Source of the DNA: an uncultured Lachnospiraceae bacterium
GTDB taxonomy: Bacteria > Bacillota > Clostridia > Lachnospirales > Lachnospiraceae
Direction of reading: 5' to 3'
Assembly: GCA_934408585.1 (NCBI GenBank)
Contig: CAKRVA010000003.1
Span: forward strand, 62,001-126,000
DNA: 64,000 nucleotides
Below, in pieces: positions 60,803 to 64,000 of this stretch. The translations under genes were made by a program, and so were the position numbers. Each line of letters opens with the position of its first letter. The first letter of the stretch is position 1. The notes beneath the pieces are model-generated. The model was not told the origin of the DNA. It did no database searches and worked only from the letters and a program-made list of their open reading frames with translations.

Positions 60803-61521
60803 ATATTCTCTGCCTTCTGTGCTTCAATATGATTTAAAATTCTTTCATAGTCATCAAAGTAATCAATTTCAGACCAGAACAATCCATTTACGTCCTTTGT
60901 ATGTATCTGATGCTCATCCTTATCCGTAAAAGAATATAATACATCCTCCCACCATTTATCATGCATGGAAGCTGTAATTAATTCTTCTAGTCTGTTTTTG
61001 AAATGCGGAATAAATTCCTCGGAAACCTTCGAAATTCCAACATATTCGCAGCTACGGTATTGAAGCGGTAAATCTTTTCCATACTTTCTAATACAACCAT
61101 TGTCTGTTGTAGAAAAGAAATAATCTCCGGTCAGTCGCCTTGTTTTGTCAACCAGCATAACTACCTGCCTTTTATCTTCCAGTAACATTTCTAATATCTC
61201 ATCTGATAAAAATACATCTGCATTTAAAATCAGGCATTCCCGATCCAGTTCCTGCCTTGCAAACCATAGACTTGCGATACTATTTGTAACATTATAAAAG
61301 GGATTAAAGTAGTACGTCACGTCAAAGCCTTTCAATGCTTTCCGCACTGCTTCCTGCTGATATCCCACACACACAATGGTTTCAATTCCATATCTTTGCA
61401 ACATTTCAACTGTGATTGCAATTAAAGGTACCCCATTAATTGGCAATGTTGATTTTGGTATTTCCTTTACCATTCTTGAAATTCGCGTACCTCTTCCAGC
61501 TGCGAGTAAGATTGCCTTCAT
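60799..61521 (-). CDS. Sugar/choline-type nucleotidyltransferase
   Basis: I start at ATG 61521, preceded by GGGGGA, giving MKAILLAAGRGTRISRMVKEIPKSTLPINGVPLI, the canonical nucleotide-binding start. The 29 upstream codons (to 61608) fit no family. The rest has LILNADVFLSDEILEMLL (Asp for metal), VDKTRR-TGDYFF and a C-terminal WSEIDYFDDYERI, as in LicC-like phosphocholine and PntC-like aminoethylphosphonate cytidylyltransferases, and also in sugar-1-phosphate enzymes. It is the first gene of the 20-gene operon, about 120 nt downstream of a sigma-D-like promoter, and overlaps the aminotransferase by 4 nt. Confidence 0.82.
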   Translation of the reverse strand: MKAILLAAGRGTRISRMVKEIPKSTLPINGVPLIAITVEMLQRYGIETIVCVGYQQEAVRKALKGFDVTYYFNPFYNVTNSIASLWFARQELDRECLILNADVFLSDEILEMLLEDKRQVVMLVDKTRRLTGDYFFSTTDNGCIRKYGKDLPLQYRSCEYVGISKVSEEFIPHFKNRLEELITASMHDKWWEDVLYSFTDKDEHQIHTKDVNGLFWSEIDYFDDYERILNHIEAQKAENI

Positions 61522-61649
61522 ACACATCCCCCATTTTAACATAAAAAAACTTCTATACTTCATGCTGCCTTGGATTTTTTCCAACTCTTCTGAATCATAG
61601 AAGTTCATTTACAGCATCCGTGCAAAACTATATAAATTACTCTAAATTT

Positions 61650-61677
61650 ATATCGGTATAATTGCATAAATACTTTA
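61650..61677 (-). promoter_or_regulatory. Sigma-D (sigma-28)-like promoter of the operon
   Basis: On the minus strand TAAAGTAT (61677-61670), 12 nt, then ACCGATAT (61657-61650). The sigma-28 consensus is TAAAGTTT-N11-GCCGATAA; 7 of 8 and 6 of 8 bases match, the spacer being one longer. It would place the operon under flagellar control. A sigma-A promoter for this gene was not evident. Confidence 0.6.
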
Positions 61678-61738
61678 TAATTATTCGAAAGTATTTCCTC
61701 TCCTTACATGCAAAAAAATATCGTTTTGTCAGGCAAGT

Positions 61739-61748
61739 GTGATATAAT
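61739..61748 (+). promoter_or_regulatory. Extended -10 promoter placed at the start codon
   Basis: TGTGATATAAT contains a TGn-TATAAT extended -10 element with TATAAT at 61743-61748. Transcription would begin near 61755, the A of the ATG, so the mRNA of the next gene would be leaderless or nearly so. No ribosome site is visible upstream of the ATG. Confidence 0.45.
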
Positions 61749-61754
61749 CATTTT

Positions 61755-62939
61755 ATGAAAATCTTATTTTTGGAATGGAAAAGTTTTGGAACAGAAGATA
61801 TCATTGCTGCTTTTGAAGAATTAGGTCATGCCGTATACAGAATTCCTTTTTCCAATCAGGAAGTACATCATGACGATTTGATTGAGCAACGTCTTATTAA
61901 GAGCATAGAATCCTATGCTCCTGATTTTGTATTTTCTTTTAATTACTTTCCCATCGTTTCACTCGCATGTAAAGCTGTTCAGACAAAATACGTTTCCTGG
62001 GTATACGATTGTCCATATGTACTGCTTTACTCCTATACGGTGATTAATCCCTGTAACCTTATTTTTTTATTTGACAAAACCTTATGTCTGGAATTTCAGC
62101 AGGCTGGGATATCCACTGTTCATTATCTTCCACTTGCTGCCAATACCGAACGTCTGCAGCATCTGCAAGATTTTCACTCTTTTCAATGCTCCAAATGGAA
62201 AAACGAAACCGATATTGCGTTTGTTGGTTCCCTATACACTGAAAAACATAATTTCTACAATCGTCTGAACGAGCATGGAGGCATCTCCCCATATACGAAA
62301 GGCTATTTGGAAGGCATCATGTCCGCCCAGAAGCAGATATATGGATACAATTTTATTCAGGATTTATTATCAGCGGATATTATTGCAGATATGTACCATG
62401 TTCTTCCTCTGGAACCTGATAAACGCACAATCGCATCCAGAGAATACCTCTTTGCACAATATGTAATCAATCGTCATCTCACTGCCACTGAACGTATAGA
62501 GTTTCTCAACAGAATTGGAAACGTATATGACTACGACTTATATACTCCGGATAGTTCTGTTTGCCTTCCCGGTTGCCACAATCATGGTGTAGTTGATTAT
62601 TATGAGATGGCACCTTATATTTACAAATCAGCAAAAATTAATTTAAACATTACCCTAAGAAGTATCAAGAGTGGTATTCCTCTCCGTGCCTTTGATATCC
62701 TTGGTTCCGGAGGATTTTTACTTACAAATTATCAGGCAGATTTTGATGACTGTTATATAAACGGTGAGGATTATGTGTCCTACGAAAACCCAGACGATAT
62801 GATGACAAAAATTTCCTATTTTTTGGAACACGAAACCGAGCGCAAAGAAATTGCCCTTAATGGTTTTCAAAAAACATCCGAAAAACATACATATATAAAT
62901 CGTGCGAATGTCATTATTCAAAACATATCCAGCCTTTAG
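61755..62939 (+). CDS. CgeB-type glycosyltransferase, second copy
   Basis: The 394-residue protein is a paralogue of 40817-42016. It starts KILFLEWKSFGTEDIIAAFEEL and has FVFSFNYFPIVSLACKAVQTKYVSWVYDCP. The GT4-like half has KINLNITLRSIKSGIPLRAFDILGSGGFLLTNYQ. N-terminal alignment with the first copy confirms the ATG at 61755, although no ribosome site precedes it. It faces away from the operon across a 230-nt divergent region and leads a plus-strand set with GT11 and GT2 genes. Such proteins probably extend a flagellin or wall glycan; the sugar is unknown. Confidence 0.85.
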   Translation: MKILFLEWKSFGTEDIIAAFEELGHAVYRIPFSNQEVHHDDLIEQRLIKSIESYAPDFVFSFNYFPIVSLACKAVQTKYVSWVYDCPYVLLYSYTVINPCNLIFLFDKTLCLEFQQAGISTVHYLPLAANTERLQHLQDFHSFQCSKWKNETDIAFVGSLYTEKHNFYNRLNEHGGISPYTKGYLEGIMSAQKQIYGYNFIQDLLSADIIADMYHVLPLEPDKRTIASREYLFAQYVINRHLTATERIEFLNRIGNVYDYDLYTPDSSVCLPGCHNHGVVDYYEMAPYIYKSAKINLNITLRSIKSGIPLRAFDILGSGGFLLTNYQADFDDCYINGEDYVSYENPDDMMTKISYFLEHETERKEIALNGFQKTSEKHTYINRANVIIQNISSL

Positions 62940-62959
62940 GCAATTACTGTGGAGGAAAA

Positions 62960-63841
62960 ATGAAAATACAATACTTAAACGGCGGCCTTGCCAATCAGGT
63001 ATTTCAATATATTTTTTATCGGTATGGACAGCTATCCAATCCCAACGACACGTGGTACATTGACGATTCTTTCTTCTATATAAAAAACGTTCATAATGGC
63101 TATGAATTGGAAAAAGTATTTGGTCTTAAACCCAATCTTTTAAGTAATGCCTTTGATCCGGATGTCTGGGATGTCTTCATTTCAAATAAAAAAAACGGAA
63201 TCAGCGTTCCACAGACATTTAAAAATCTTGGATTTGATATAAAAATGATTACAGAGTTTGATAATTATAAAGTTCATAATCCTTTTGATGGCGTCATCTA
63301 TCATGTACCGGGAAATGAATATATTCCTGAAATCGTAACTGTTTCCGACGAATATATATATTATCACGGCTACTGGCTACATCCGGATTGGTTTCATAAA
63401 TATCAGGACATTTTTTTACAGGAACTTGCTTTTCCTCCTATTGAAGATTCCTATAATCAATCCATCTCCAATGCCATCAAACAGTCGCATTCTGTTGCAA
63501 TTCACATTCGACGTGGTGATTATGTTACTTTAGGATGGACTTCTCTGCCGGAATATTATTTATCCAAAACAACCCAGTTATCCAAGAAGTATTCGGATAT
63601 TACATTTTTTGTTTTTTCGGATGATATTCCCTGGTGCAAAGAAAATGCACATTCACTGGGGTTAGATTTAGCAAAAGAAACCTTCTTTGTAGAAGGTAAT
63701 CTTCATGGCAACAATTTTCGTGATCTCCAGCTTATGAGCACCTGCCAGATTTTATTAGCCGGAAAGAGTGCCTTTAGCTATTTATCTACGTTACTGAATC
63801 CCAGACTGCAAATGATTATTTCAGACAATACCTCTCGTTAG
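62960..63841 (+). CDS. GT11 alpha-1,2-fucosyltransferase-like protein
   Basis: The 293-residue enzyme has the GT11 start YLNGGLANQVFQYIF and the donor-binding H182-IRRGDY188, followed by LPEYYLSK and FFVFSDDIPWCKENA. The last third has STCQILLAGKSAFSYLSTLLNP, another GT11 hallmark. The family transfers L-fucose (or related 6-deoxy sugars) from GDP-fucose to galactose. GGAGG lies 5 nt before the ATG. It follows the CgeB-type gene by 20 nt and precedes a GT2 gene by 28 nt. No GDP-fucose synthesis genes lie in the window. Confidence 0.92.
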   Translation: MKIQYLNGGLANQVFQYIFYRYGQLSNPNDTWYIDDSFFYIKNVHNGYELEKVFGLKPNLLSNAFDPDVWDVFISNKKNGISVPQTFKNLGFDIKMITEFDNYKVHNPFDGVIYHVPGNEYIPEIVTVSDEYIYYHGYWLHPDWFHKYQDIFLQELAFPPIEDSYNQSISNAIKQSHSVAIHIRRGDYVTLGWTSLPEYYLSKTTQLSKKYSDITFFVFSDDIPWCKENAHSLGLDLAKETFFVEGNLHGNNFRDLQLMSTCQILLAGKSAFSYLSTLLNPRLQMIISDNTSR

Positions 63842-63869
63842 TGCACAAAAATTCGAAGAAAGGAATCCT

Positions 63870-64000
63870 ATGGCTCTCATCAGCATTATCATCCCTTGTT
63901 ATAATGTCAGTCTTTTTCTGAACCGATGTCTTACTTCGATTGAAAATCAGACGATTGGTATGGAAGCTTTGGAAATCATCTGTATTGATGATGCATCCAC
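63870..64000 (+). CDS. GT2 family glycosyltransferase, cut by window edge
   Basis: The visible 43 codons read MALISIIIPCYNVSLFLNRC, then LTSIENQTI and LEIICIDDAST. This is the GT-A start with the nucleotide-binding VIIPCYN and the DD of the donor-binding region. AAGGA lies before the ATG. The acceptor and donor are unknown because the rest is beyond the window. Confidence 0.9.
   Translation, partial: MALISIIIPCYNVSLFLNRCLTSIENQTIGMEALEIICIDDAS

Noticed and set aside
42532..61521. A nonribosomal peptide or siderophore cluster
   Set aside because: There are no condensation, thioesterase or multidomain synthetase genes and no transporter; free ligases and carriers with GNATs and glycan enzymes fit decoration of a polymer better.
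61522..61608. 29-residue N-terminal extension of the nucleotidyltransferase
   Set aside because: It lacks a good ribosome site and precedes the canonical MKAILLAAGRGTR start, which has GGGGGA upstream; a long leader is more likely, though not proven.
1..64000. tRNA or rRNA genes and insertion sequences
   Set aside because: I saw no tRNA-like cloverleaf, rRNA segment or intact transposase; a covariance scan would be needed to exclude a tRNA fully.

Overview
The window reads as a chromosomal piece of a motile, low-GC Gram-positive bacterium, most likely a Lachnospiraceae member (Roseburia/Butyrivibrio-like; genus not decidable here). Reasons: the Firmicutes order rpmG-secE-nusG-rplK-rplA-(capA)-rplJ-rplL-rpoB-rpoC then rpsL-rpsG-fusA-tuf, strong AGGAGG ribosome sites, small families common in this group (DUF5688, DUF6075, DUF6718), a cell-wall sorting signal preceded by VLGARR repeats, a FliD-like protein, and a sigma-D-like promoter.

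Layout. (1) 1-15.5 kb is accessory DNA: a PIN/AbrB toxin-antitoxin pair, a probable AbiG phage-defence pair, a DUF5688/ArdC-like/RadC-like operon, secreted and lipoprotein genes, a 245-bp duplicated gene fragment, and a plasmid-type replication/partition operon (DUF6075-DUF3970-parA-parB-repA). No integrase is visible, so the borders of the element are unknown. (2) 15.7-20.4 kb is the str operon (rpsL-rpsG-fusA-tuf) with a near-consensus promoter. (3) 20.5-23.5 kb is a 1015-residue wall-anchored coiled-coil protein with a terminator hairpin in its leader. (4) 23.9-36.5 kb holds rpoC, rpoB, the L10-leader-controlled rplJL, an intruding capA-like gene, rplA, rplK, nusG, secE and rpmG. (5) 36.7-42.2 kb has a FliD-like gene, a UDP-galactopyranose mutase, small regulators, a candidate small-alarmone-synthetase/DUF6718 pair and a CgeB-type glycosyltransferase. 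(6) 42.5-61.5 kb is one 20-gene minus-strand operon. (7) 61.7-64 kb on the plus strand carries glycosyltransferases (CgeB-type, GT11, GT2).

The striking part is region 6. Gaps between its genes never exceed about 30 nt. It begins downstream of a sigma-D-like promoter at 61650-61677 and ends at a terminator overlapping the last stop codon. It encodes three stand-alone adenylating enzymes, four single carrier proteins, three paralogous two-part GNAT proteins, a further GNAT, a fold-III PLP decarboxylase resembling enzymes that act on carrier-bound amino acids, a FabG-like reductase, three WcbI-like proteins, a class V aminotransferase, a sugar/choline-type nucleotidyltransferase, a CDP-glycerol-transferase-like protein and a TIM-barrel isomerase. 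My inference is a modular carrier-protein pathway: acids and amino acids are activated, loaded on dedicated carriers, trimmed or reduced there, and transferred by matched GNATs onto amino sugars of a surface glycan, plausibly the flagellin glycan. Substrates and target are not shown by sequence.
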